Shown: positions 1 to 11,106 of the stretch, piece by piece
Numbering within the stretch: the stretch's first letter is position 1
How the letters are laid out: every line of letters begins with the position of its first letter
Assembly: GCF_901000735.1 (NCBI RefSeq)
Contig: NC_081544.1
Span: forward strand, 19,111,358 to 19,175,357
Direction: 5' to 3'
DNA from: Corylus avellana
Lineage: Eukaryota > Streptophyta > Magnoliopsida > Fagales > Betulaceae
DNA length: 64,000 nt
Notes under the pieces: generated by a model
What the model was told of the DNA's origin: nothing
Seen by the model: only the letters and a program-made list of their open reading frames with translations
Database searches by the model: none
Position numbers and translations under genes: made by a program

Positions 1-1199
1 TATGATAAACATGTGCATTTGCAATTCACATGAAATATCTTTTATAACTATGCGAACTCTGATTCTTTTATGAAAAACATGATTTAGAATTATATGATGT
101 AAATGAAGATTTATAAATGCATGCATATAAAAGACATTTTAAATTGCATCGTATGACATATCATTTAATGTATGGATAAAGGCTACAGGCTACCGTCATA
201 CGGGTTAATTCTTGTGGTCAAGAGATTTACTTTTATGTTTGAGATTTGATCCAATGATTTTATAGGTGACCGGCACAACCATATTTGATTGGTAGTTACA
301 ATAACAACGTCATTAATGGTGTGAATCACCCAGGGCTTAAATCCGGTCGGGCCACTAACAATGATGATATGTAGCAACATCAGGGCACCAGTGTGATTAC
401 TATATGTCCCTCGAGATAACGCCAACTCTACCAAGCAAAATGTTAAAGGCTTGGATAGACTATATGGAATACACTATAACATGTTTCTTTATTATCATAT
501 ATCTTTTATCTATACCACATCCATGCATTTATAACTCATGATGATATTGCATATTAAAGTTTGGAAAGCTAAATTAGCTTTATTATAAAATTAAGTTCAC
601 AAATTATAACTTGTAATCTTATTTTTCTTTACTCACTAAATTGTGGACTTACACTTTATCTTTTTCATTATAAAAATTTTGTGTTCTATAGTGATTGATT
701 CTTTTGAGGATGGATGATGGGGATTCAGACAGGAGACCAACTAGCTTCGACTGCCTTATTAAGCTGATATTTGAGGAGTTTGACCCACTCTTGAATGGAG
801 AGATGTGGCATGATTTCAGCAGTCCATTTCATGATACATTTTTAAGTTTTCCATAGAGTATTATCAGTTTTATGGCAATCCTTTGTAGATTCGTTAAGAG
901 CTGCTTATTTTAGACTTGGGTATCTTTTGAGAATTTTTCTGTAATAAATCATTTTGGAGATTTGACAGTTTGATATCGTAACTTGAATGTTTTATCAACA
1001 TCATTTGATGCTTTCATAGTTGCTTTGGTATAATTGATGTGATGAATGTTATAACAATTCCTTTGAAGTATTCGAAAAATCTACCACTGTTGGCTCTTTG
1101 ATGAGAGTTCAAGATCCCTAGGTCTTATTCTTTGGGGGCATTTGACGAGGAGGCACACTAAGGGATACTTACCACTTAATTATTTCTTGGGCCATTACA
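1..1199 (+). mobile_element. Gypsy-type LTR, 3' part (copy 1)
   Basis: Matches 9226-10424, the 3' part of the LTR that begins TGTAACACCC at 8124. It ends in TTACA at 1199. No coding sequence; short reading frames here are incidental. Confidence 0.75.
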
Positions 1200-1390
1200 C
1201 TTTTAACTAATCTCTAGGCAAAGACTACCCTCTAGAACACATAACTAATTTAACTAATTTCATTTAAATAAAAAATCATCATGCATGACAAAACCATCTC
1301 AATGTCCTATCACCAAATCACTCACAATAGGACCAAAAATATGGGTCAGTAGAAAAATAATATCTAAACAAATCAAACCTAAGCACCTTA

Positions 1391-1679
1391 TTAAGCAAAA
1401 TGATTAAAAGAAAAATGTTCAATAATGCCGGCGTCAAGGCCGGTGAAGTGCAGTCGGGTGTTCGCCGAAATATCGTAGTTATTTCGGATAACCCTTTCAT
1501 TGGTCGACATCAACTTGACCTTAGATTCATAGTGAAATCCAAGGTAAACTGAAGGTTTCTGTCGAAGGAGGCGTCTTCAGGCCGGGAAGGTTTGGATCCA
1601 GAAGGACAAGCTCGCCGGAGCCACGGTCAACCTCGTCAGCACTGTTCACTAAAGTAGTAGAGCGAGAAGCAGATGCCAT
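1391..1679 (-). pseudogene. Unidentified small coding-like segment, frameshifted (copy 1)
   Basis: Same segment as 10616-10904, shifted by 9225, with the same frame break. It therefore adds no independent evidence for coding. Confidence 0.35.
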
Positions 1680-1881
1680 ATTGAAGGAGAGAAAGCATGA
1701 AGATTCGGGGAAGCAAGAAAGCAAGAAATCAGAAGAGTTTTAAGAACCAGAGGTTCAAGAAGGGGTTTATAAACGGAGCGCATGAGTGCATGGAAAAACT
1801 TCCATCATTTTTGCAATAACTCCTTCAAAGTTCAAAAACTCTTAATTTAGTATATCAAAATTCTAATTTTTAGCAATGTTA

Positions 1882-4240
1882 TGTTGGAAATAGGATTGCA
1901 AATCAAAGTATTTGTGCAGCAGAAGGAATGGAATTCCCATGCCAAAATCCTTTATGAAGAACATGTGAAAAATTGTTGCTAGTTAAAATTAAATTGCAAA
2001 AACGAAGAGCACTTACTTGGATATCAATTGCCACTCCTGGCTTTGGGAAAAAATAGTTTTGCTTCTGCAAGAACGTGTTCTTTATTGTTCAAGAACATAA
2101 AGAACGATTTCGTCTTTCTTGAAGAACAAATTCTTTCTTCAAGAACATGAAGAACAAGTTCTTCTTTCTTCAAGAACACGAAGAACAAGTTCTTCTTTTC
2201 TTCAAAAACACAAAGAACTTGGGGATATAGAGACCTCCAGATCTTCTCACCAATAACTGATAATAACCAAGAGAGTGTGGGCTTTTACTTGACTCTTAAA
2301 ATATTAAACTTTTGTTCTTCACGAGTTCACACAAAGAACTAATATAGTTTTAAGAGATTTTTTGATAACTATGATCAAGATAACTTGATTGAATGATTTG
2401 AGAGCCCAAGGCTCTTCTCTATTTATAGGCATAGCAGGGCGATGGAGAATCAGATTTAAGCAATGTGGGACAAATGAGCAGTTCTAATTCTTTTAGAACT
2501 TTATAACATCAATCCAATGGTTGATAGTATAGTAGCATGGACGTGTGGCCGTGTGGTCCATGGAGAATTCTCCATGGGCTACACGGTTTCATGCTCCTTG
2601 GATTGGGCTTGGGTTTCACCCCAAGCCTTTTCCCTTGTCATTAATACTTAGGCCGAGTGAATAAACTCTGGCCTTATGTAATTCTACTTATGCTTATTGG
2701 GCCTCTAGGTTTTATCCCAAGCCCAATTACATCTAATCTTTTTAGCCTAATGTTTTAATTAAATAAAACACTTAGCCCAATAAATAAGAAAGTCTTATGG
2801 TTAAATTACATCAGCTTGATGAGAGACCTAAATCAAAAAATATTATTGGCTTAAATATGTCCATAATCGTGTCACCCTGACATTTGTTACGCAATTAATT
2901 CCACTAAATAAATACGACTAAACTCCAATAAATATCTTTGATTTAAAATAATTAATCCCTTTGACTTTTTGACTTAAGATTCCTCCATGAAATATTTCGT
3001 AGCAGAGTTAAGGCTTAGGATATTGCCACTTAATTCTCTACCTCTTTATCCTTGAGTCACTGATTGTATGCTGTTCTCATAGATATGATAAACACATGTA
3101 TATATATTTTGGTATGCCAACCAAAATGCTTCGGTCGAAAACTTTAAGAATAATATCCATAAAATGTACCTCAAGGGAAAATTTCTTTACTCTTTGTTTA
3201 CCAACAAAGGATTTGGATTCCCTCTTGAAATTGGTGTTCCCACAATGTTAGATGTGATTACCCAACGTATTGAGTTCTGTTGACCGACGATAGGTGTCAT
3301 TCATAATACATCAAAGTAATCGTCACTTCACATCTGAGTTCACAAACTTCTCAGGATTTAGAATCAAAGTCTAAATAGCCTTTAAGGAGTTTATTGTCTT
3401 TTCTCATTATACAATATCTTTATGAAAAGACAACTCCTTGGTTCGGTCAGTGCCTTAGGTTTGCAGCACACTACACATCAATCCCGAAGACACTGCTTTG
3501 CTTGATTCGATGTATAACAGTCTTACTCAAAATGGAATGCCAGTTTCATTTACTGACTACGAACTTTATACTATAAGGATACAAGGATTATGGACTATGA
3601 CCTTGTGTGATAACTACATTATTCACACCCATAGCCATATTCAATATAATCCTAGGACTTTCACATACATAACAAATAGGGGTAATTACCTTTTCCCCCC
3701 ATCAACTACAACACATTGTCACTTTGCCCCCATGAATTGACAACCTTACTGTCCGACCCCATCAAACTACCACTTTGTGCCCAAAACCCCCTTTCCGCCA
3801 GTCAAAGGCGTTAACTCAGATGGTCAAAGTGACAATGCGTTGTAGTTCATGGGAGCAAAGTGACAATGCGTTGTAGTTCAAATGAGCAAAGTTAAAATGC
3901 GTTGTAGTTAATGTGGGCAAAGTGACGGGTTGATCGTCTGAGTTAATGCCGTTGATTGATGGAAGGGGGGTTTTGGGCACAAAATGGTAATTTGATGAGG
4001 TTGGGCAATAGGATTGTTAGTTCATGGGAGCAGAGTGACAATGCATTGTAGTTTATGGGGAAAAAAGGTAATTACCCCTAACAAATATGATAAACATTGT
4101 AATAAGCCTGTAAAAGACATTTTATATGCTATATGCTCAATTCATTTTAATCAGTGAATATAACATCTATATTCATGACAAACATTTGAATGTCAACATA
4201 GATATATAAAATCATTGGGATTCAGGACATAATCCCAACA
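1882..4240 (-). mobile_element. 3' LTR of the Copia element (copy 1)
   Basis: Duplicate of 11107-13465. The internal part of this copy runs from 4241 to the gap at 7078 only. Confidence 0.85.
3678..4079. mobile_element. Non-autonomous TIR element in LTR (copy 1)
   Basis: 402 bases with long imperfect inverted ends beginning AGGGGTAATTACC, similarity continuing for over 100 bases, flanked by AACAAAT repeats at 3671-3677 and 4080-4086 (7 bp, or 8 as TAACAAAT, which would suggest hAT). The centre holds about three tandem 31-bp units around CAAAGTGACAATGCGTTG. The empty site is preserved in the partner LTR near 21630. No coding capacity. Confidence 0.85.
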
Positions 4241-4249
4241 AACTCCCAC

Positions 4250-4615
4250 TTGCCCGTAATTCCAGTTAGGCATACATTTGACTCCCATTCCTCCCAAGTG
4301 AGGTTTTAAAATCTCCTATGACATGGTCGGGTCGGTCAAAACCTTAGCCAATGGAATCTTAATTGTATCTGTATCTCATTGCGATACTATCTTCCTTTAT
4401 AGGATAGATACTCTTGCTTTTTGTGATTACTATTCCTATGGTTCCTAAGTTCATTGGATTTTGCAACTACTCCATTGTGGTTGTGAAACAACTTAATAGG
4501 AGTTTGCTCTATCCCAATGACACTAATATCCACTAGGAATAACTTGAGCCAGTTCTGCCTTTTCGCAGTCTCATAAGTTGTGACACATCAGCTTCCATAG
4601 TGGAGCTAGCAATCC
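4250..4615 (-). pseudogene. Copia pol C-terminal (RNase H) remnant (copy 1)
   Basis: Minus-strand translation gives SSTMEAD followed by a broken stretch, then IPLAKVLTDP and LGGMGVKCMPN just before the polypurine tract. These resemble the end of Copia RNase H (SSTMEAEY...; ADPLTK; GMG motifs). Several stops and frame changes are present. It lies 10 bases from the polypurine tract, as expected for this domain. Confidence 0.65.
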
Positions 4616-5300
4616 AAGATTGCTAGATAACTTCTCCCACTAAACGGCTCATCTACCTAGGGTATAGACATACTCTACGGCAGACTTTTCAAATTACGAT
4701 TTGACTGATTGTATTCCATATCATCCAAGATGATTCAGGGAATTTGGTCGACACCATTTCTCTTGTACTAATGGTCTTGTCATAGCTTTGATCTCATTCA
4801 GATCAGACTTGATACTCCATTGATGCATGCTTGTTTGACTGTATCTTTTCAGATACTTTAGTCAAAGTTTTAACTATTGATAGTATCTTTTCAGACATTT
4901 TAGTCAACGTTTTATCTCTAGACTACTATAGACTTCCTGGCTCAATTTGAAGATAAACAAATGTTAAAGTTTTCTCATCAATAGAATCTGATATAATGAG
5001 AAAAAATCTCTTTAACTACCAAGCAGGAATGATCCAACCTTGTCTATGCTACTTGTCAGACTTAGTTCAGATTCCCCAACTGACTTAGCCTAATCTCACA
5101 GATCTGCATCCTACCACTTCTATTGTCTTTTGGAGTTTGATTCATTTAATGAACCTCAGCGCCTATTCACAATATGGTAAGTACTAGACACTTTAGTATA
5201 TCTTTAGGTATTTTGAATTACCTTGGATAGACTTAGGAATTGCTTCTTAACCAAGTATCTATGTATGGTTTTAGCTATAAAGTTGTCTGGTTGCATCATA

Positions 5301-5348
5301 TTGGCACTTATCAATCTTCAAGAACTTTTGAAGATTGATAAGTGCCAA
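5301..5348. repeat. Perfect 21-bp inverted repeat with 6-base loop (copy 1)
   Basis: Arms 5301-5321 and 5328-5348 are exact reverse complements (TTGGCACTTATCAATC...), loop GAACTT. The right arm overlaps the first bases of the LTR that starts at 5336, so an inverted piece of that LTR end sits at its own border. Confidence 0.9.
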
Positions 5349-6732
5349 ATATTGCATATTTGGACCATTTTATTTACATTAGTTAATCCTTTAGTTGTGT
5401 CGTTATTTAATATTTTGTGTTAGTTTTGTGTTTTTAGTGTTTTGTAGGTCATTAAAGAAAAACTATAGCTTTAAAAGGAAAAATGCAAAGTTTGGAAGAA
5501 AGCATACTTTGAGAAAACCTAGGTGAGGTAGTTAAGTTTAACCAAATCCAAGAAAAGGTTGAATTGGATTAAAGATCAGATTGGATTAAAGTTCAGATTG
5601 GATAAAATTTCAGATTGGATTCAAATTCAAATTTTGCACATGTCTCAGTATTTTGACCATAAATTTCTGTTTAAATATTAGATTGAAGTGATTCAAGCGG
5701 CATTGGAAAGATAACTCAAAATAATACAATTCATTGTGAAATAGGATTTTCCTAATTCGGAAAGTTACTATGCCAAAATCGCCCCGCAATAAAAGATCAC
5801 AAATCTGGACGAATCCTATTCCAATTTCAGACTTCAATTTTGACTGGGAGACAGACCTCTGAATTATTTAGGTTTAATAGGGCTTCTAGGACTTCCCTAA
5901 GCCTATAAATAGACTTCTTTGCATTCAAGAAAATATATAGAATTTCAGAGAGCAAAATTCTACAGTTTTTCTCTTTTTAGTTTAGGTTTTCTTTAGATTT
6001 ATGTTTTATTTTTATATGGTGCTAAATTCCTAACTAAGGTTGGGGATGAAGCCTTACCGATGAAGAACATCAATACTTTCATGTAAGTCTTTATTTATCT
6101 GATTTTATTGGGTTTAATATTTCAATTGTTTTACTTCTTTTCAATGTGTGAAGTGATTCATGGATATCTTTTGTGATTCAATGATACACTTGATGATTTA
6201 AGATAATTTCACTTAATTGATTGCTTGATTTTATTTGCCTAAATAATTGGATATCCCTTGTGATTTATTCTACGGATACATTTGGTGTTTCAATTAAGAT
6301 TGGATATCCTTTATGATTTACGAATACATTTGATTATTTAATTAATATTAGATTCCTCTTGTGATTTGGGTAATGAATGGATACATGATATGGTTTTGAT
6401 TAATTGTTTGAAGCATAGGAAAACATATCTAAGATTTTAATTGTGAGAACTTCAGATTAATATTGATAAACATGGAAGTATGTTGTTATGATTCGATGAG
6501 TGTGAATTCTCAAACCTTAGTATTTTATCTCTTAGTTTATTTAGTTTATGTTTAGTCTTTTAATTTTCAAAACCAAAATCAAAACCCTTTTGAAACTAGG
6601 TTAGGGTAAAATTGGTTTAGATATAAGTTGATCTTTCAAAAATACAATTCTCTGTGGGTTTGACCTCCCACTTGCAATCCATTAAACTACAAACGATTCG
6701 TGCACTTGCGAGTTAAATAAATGTGCACAACA
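5336..6732 (+). mobile_element. Solo LTR nested in Copia body (copy 1)
   Basis: Starts TGATAAGTGCC and ends near CACAACA at 6732. Contains a promoter-like TATAAATA at 5904-5911 and ends with the CTTGCGAGTT block also seen, inverted, near 16650 at the end of the LTR 16623-17929, so both belong to one broad LTR type. No target duplication was found; the left border is rearranged by the hairpin at 5301-5348, so both ends are approximate. Confidence 0.6.
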
Positions 6733-7077
6733 AAAATGATCCTCAGCCAATTTCTATAATTACTTCTAGAACCATCTTACTCAGCATTTGTAGCAACAAA
6801 CACTTACTTAATCTTAGGACTATAAAACAAATAACCCCTTGTCCCTTTTGGATATCTAACAAACAATCATACTTCTATTTTGGATTCCATTGATCTGTCT
6901 TTCCATTTAACCCAAAATGTGGATACATCTTATGTTGGGATTCACCCCAACCACAATCCAGTGGGTATCGTGGAGTAGACTTAAATGAATCCAATTTAAG
7001 CAAGTATATTGTTGCTTGTATCCCAAAATGACATAGGTCGAGTAGTTTACCTTATGATAGTTCTTATTATTTTAAAG

Positions 7078-7177
7078 NNNNNNNNNNNNNNNNNNNNNNN
7101 NNNNNNNNNNNNNNNNNNNNNNNNNNNNNNNNNNNNNNNNNNNNNNNNNNNNNNNNNNNNNNNNNNNNNNNNNNNNN
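7078..7177. other. Assembly gap, 100 N
   Basis: Exactly 100 N, the usual placeholder for a scaffold join of unknown size. It falls where copy 1 of the duplication stops. Confidence 0.98.
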
Positions 7178-8000
7178 CTCTAAAAGTAAAATTATAAAAT
7201 AGCTTTAATTGAAACTATCATAGCTTTGCTCGAGTGGACGTCATGCTAGTGTTGCATGAAATATTTCTCTTACGATTAGTCGCAATCTTACTCGAGTCAA
7301 AGTCGAGTGAATTTTTTGTTTTCCTTTATAGCATGAACTATGACATGATTCTCATATTACATCATATATTATATCTATATTGCATTGATGACAAACTGTC
7401 ACTTAATAATGCTGCATGTGGTTTATAAACAACTGAGTTCATAATCTAATGACATGTACGTTATGTAGATTTTACTCACTAAGTCGTTAGAATTATCCTT
7501 GTATTATTTGTCCTCTATATGTATATTTGCGCTATATAGCTAGTTTAGCAGGAGATGGATTTGGGGAACCATCTGATGGTAGTGAGGGACTTGATCAAAG
7601 TTATTTTTGAGGATTTGGACCCCATCTGGCTCAAGTCAATGTGGGATGCTGGTGGAACTATTCGTCAGAAAATGATCGAGATTATCTTTATATTATATTT
7701 GGTTAAGCGTAGGCTTTAATTTCATTTAAAACAATTAAAAGTGATATGTATTATATTTTGATAACTGGTCTTTAACCTTGGTACTTGAAAGTCTATCTAT
7801 GTTATGATGTTTTAAGTTTCGCTCTAGTTATTATGATTGTAGTTTTAAATTATTACTATCTTAGTCCCTTAGTCAAAGTCTTCCGCTGTAGACTCTCTTC
7901 GGAGAGAATGAGATCACTGAGTCTTATTCTCGCTAGAATAAGGCTCAGAGACGAACTATAAAGTCAATTACTAGTTAATTGATTTCACTGGAGTGTTACA
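7178..8000 (+). mobile_element. Gypsy-type LTR, 3' part of a related copy
   Basis: The stretch around 7490-7690 (start-of-transcript-like block, then a GGAGATGG... region ending in a description-like TTTGAGGATTTGGACC) resembles the corresponding region of the LTR at 8124-10424, and the segment ends GGAGTGTTACA at 8000, an LTR-like terminus. The 5' part is lost in the gap. 8001-8123 holds nothing recognisable. Confidence 0.6.
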
Positions 8001-8123
8001 ACTTCGCACACTCTAGTCCTAAAAAAATATAGCAATTTCCGTCTATATACTAGGTTAATAATATAGATCAAATACAACCATTAGAGTTGGTCACTTCCAC
8101 ATGGCTTTCATTGTGCAACATTT

Positions 8124-10424
8124 TGTAACACCCGAAATAAAAATTTGATATATTTAAGTTAGGTATACTCTAAATTAACCTAGGACGTTTGGAGTTGGTT
8201 TACGTTTGGGGATTTTGGACTTTTAAGGGAATTCGTAAGGACCGAATGATCGATCAAGGATAGTCGATCAATTGATGGAACCCTAGGGTTGAATGATCGA
8301 CATGGTACTTGATCGATCGTTACTTTTACTCTGATTTGGTTAATGGGTGACACCACTAGTTAGTTACTAGTTAATTGGTCTGGAGATATTGTTAGTCACC
8401 TTTCGAAGATGGATCAAATTAATTAGTTCAATTTGGGATACAGATCGATGGCAGTTATAACAATTTTTTTTTTTTGACGTTTCTACCATTTTGGACGTAC
8501 ATGGGTCTGTTTTAATAGATGCTTCTCGACCATTTAGCCTTATATTGATATTTCTTAGCCTCTGGAACCTTTAGAGAGAGAGAGAGGAAAGAGAAAGTGA
8601 ATCTTGAAGGTTTTCATTCAAAAAGAGGTAATCATCTCACTTAATCGCGTTCTAGTTATTGTCTCTAGCTTGTTTATACTTATTTTACTTACTATATTAG
8701 GTTATTGATCTTAAGTTCATGTAAGATTTAGTAGATGCGATATCTATGCTGATTTTGATTGGGTTATCAATGAGCTAATGGTTAGATGATTTTGGAATAT
8801 GTTTATCATAGGTTATTTGGGGTTCTTGGGAGTAATATAGTCTATGTTTAAAGAAATGAAGGTGGATCCATATGTTTGGGTATAAATCTATGGTTGTTTA
8901 GTGTTGGATTGAAGTTTTGTTAGGTTTAGTAAGCATGGATGATTTGGATTTTGTGTTAATCTCAGCTCGATGGTCTAGTCGAACGATTGGTAACGATTGA
9001 TCAATCCGATAAATGAACGATCGATTTTTGGGCATAATTATTATTCTGACCTCAAATTAATGTTTAGGATGTATTAGCTTAGATTAAGTTCTGATTAGTA
9101 ATTCTTTCTCATATTTCAAGGGTGGTGAGACTATTGGAAGTATATTTGGAGGAGCCGTACGACTTTAGTGAGTTAATTCACATAGATACACATGATTTCA
9201 TATTACTTCATAGCATGACTATTTATATGATAAACATGTGCATTTGCAATTCACATGAAATATCTTTTATAACTATGCGAACTCTGATTCTTTTATGAAA
9301 AACATGATTTAGAATTATATGATGTAAATGAAGATTTATAAATGCATGCATATAAAAGACATTTTAAATTGCATCGTATGACATATCATTTAATGTATGG
9401 ATAAAGGCTACAGGCTACCGTCATACGGGTTAATTCTTGTGGTCAAGAGATTTACTTTTATGTTTGAGATTTGATCCAATGATTTTATAGGTGACCGGCA
9501 CAACCATATTTGATTGGTAGTTACAATAACAACGTCATTAATGGTGTGAATCACCCAGGGCTTAAATCCGATCGGGCCACTAACAATGATGATATGTAGC
9601 AACATCAGGGCACCAGTGTGATTACTATATGTCCCTCGAGATAACGCCAACTCTACCAAGCAAAATGTTAAAGGCTTGGATAGACTATATGGAATACACT
9701 ATAACATGTTTCTTTATTATCATATATCTTTTATCTATACCACATCCATGCATTTATAACTCATGATGATATTGCATATTAAAGTTTGGAAAGCTAAATT
9801 AGCTTTATTATAAAATTAAGTTCACAAATTATAACTTGTAATCTTATTTTTCTTTACTCACTAAATTGTGGACTTACACTTTATCTTTTTCATTATAAAA
9901 ATTTTGTGTTCTATAGTGATTGATTCTTTTGAGGATGGATGATGGGGATTCAGACAGGAGACCAACTAGCTTCGACTGCCTTATTAAGCTGATATTTGAG
10001 GAGTTTGACCCACTCTTGAATGGAGAGATGTGGCATGATTTCAGCAGTCCATTTCATGATACATTTTTAAGTTTTCCATAGAGTATTATCAGTTTTATGG
10101 CAATCCTTTGTAGATTCGTTAAGAGCTGCTTATTTTAGACTTGGGTATCTTTTGAGAATTTTTCTGTAATAAATCATTTTGGAGATTTGACAGTTTGATA
10201 TCGTAACTTGAATGTTTTATCAACATCATTTGATGCTTTCATAGTTGCTTTGGTATAATTGATGTGATGAATGTTATAACAATTCCTTTGAAGTATTCGA
10301 AAAATCTACCACTGTTGGCTCTTTGATGAGAGTTCAAGATCCCTAGGTCTTATTCTTTGGGGGCATTTGACGAGGAGGCACACTAAGGGATACTTACCAC
10401 TTAATTATTTCTTGGGCCATTACA
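8124..10424 (+). mobile_element. Gypsy-type solo LTR, 2.3 kb
   Basis: Begins TGTAACACCC at 8124 and ends GGCCATTACA at 10424, giving TGTAA...TTACA inverted ends. Flanking 5-mers are CATTT and CTTTT, a target duplication with one mismatch at best. No primer site or polypurine tract adjoins it, so it looks like a solo LTR. The start word is shared with the LTR at 62564 and, in altered form, with 21842-24005 on the other strand. The family assignment to Gypsy is inference from the LTR type. Confidence 0.7.
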
Positions 10425-10615
10425 CTTTTAACTAATCTCTAGGCAAAGACTACCCTCTAGAACACATAACTAATTTAACTAATTTCATTTAAATAAAAAA
10501 TCATCATGCATGACAAAACCATCTCAATGTCCTATCACCAAATCACTCACAATAGGACCAAAAATATGGGTCAGTAGAAAAATAATATCTAAACAAATCA
10601 AACCTAAGCACCTTA

Positions 10616-10904
10616 TTAAGCAAAATGATTAAAAGAAAAATGTTCAATAATGCCGGCGTCAAGGCCGGTGAAGTGCAGTCGGGTGTTCGCCGAAATATCG
10701 TAGTTATTTCGGATAACCCTTTCATTGGTCGACATCAACTTGACCTTAGATTCATAGTGAAATCCAAGGTAAACTGAAGGTTTCTGTCGAAGGAGGCGTC
10801 TTCAGGCCGGGAAGGTTTGGATCCAGAAGGACAAGCTCGCCGGAGCCACGGTCAACCTCGTCAGCACTGTTCACTAAAGTAGTAGAGCGAGAAGCAGATG
10901 CCAT
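10616..10904 (-). pseudogene. Unidentified small coding-like segment, frameshifted (copy 2)
   Basis: On the minus strand a start codon at 10904 opens a Ser/Thr/Leu-rich reading frame (MASASRSTTLVNSADEV...) that stops at 10752. Shifting one base near 10790-10800 joins a second open frame containing VYLGFHYESKV and NERVIRNNYDIS, closing with TAA at 10616, about 95 residues in all. A TATA-like TTTATAAAC lies some 90 bases upstream (about 10995). I do not recognise the protein. It sits just downstream of the solo LTR at 8124-10424 and just outside the 3' LTR of the Copia element. It could be a retroposed or captured fragment, an exon pair with a short unseen intron, or chance; the frame pattern is suggestive only. 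Confidence 0.35.
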
Positions 10905-11106
10905 ATTGAAGGAGAGAAAGCATGAAGATTCGGGGAAGCAAGAAAGCAAGAAATCAGAAGAGTTTTAAGAACCAGAGGTTCAAGAAGGGGTTTATAAACG
11001 GAGCGCATGAGTGCATGGAAAAACTTCCATCATTTTTGCAATAACTCCTTCAAAGTTCAAAAACTCTTAATTTAGTATATCAAAATTCTAATTTTTAGCA
11101 ATGTTA

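Larger units (their letters stand above)
1..7077. repeat. Copy 1 of a 9.2-kb-spaced near-identical duplication
   Basis: This block matches 9226-16302 base for base over long stretches at a constant offset of 9225. Only a few differences were noticed, for example C/T near 350 versus 9575 and G/T near 2593 versus 11818. It begins before the window and stops at an N gap, so its true length is unknown. It contains LTR-retrotransposon material only. Near-identity over 7 kb of non-coding DNA means either a very recent tandem duplication or the same locus assembled twice. Confidence 0.95.

Noticed and set aside
183..434. 83-codon minus-strand frame repeated at 9408-9659
   Set aside because: Lies in the Gypsy-type LTR; the only reason it recurs is the large duplication.
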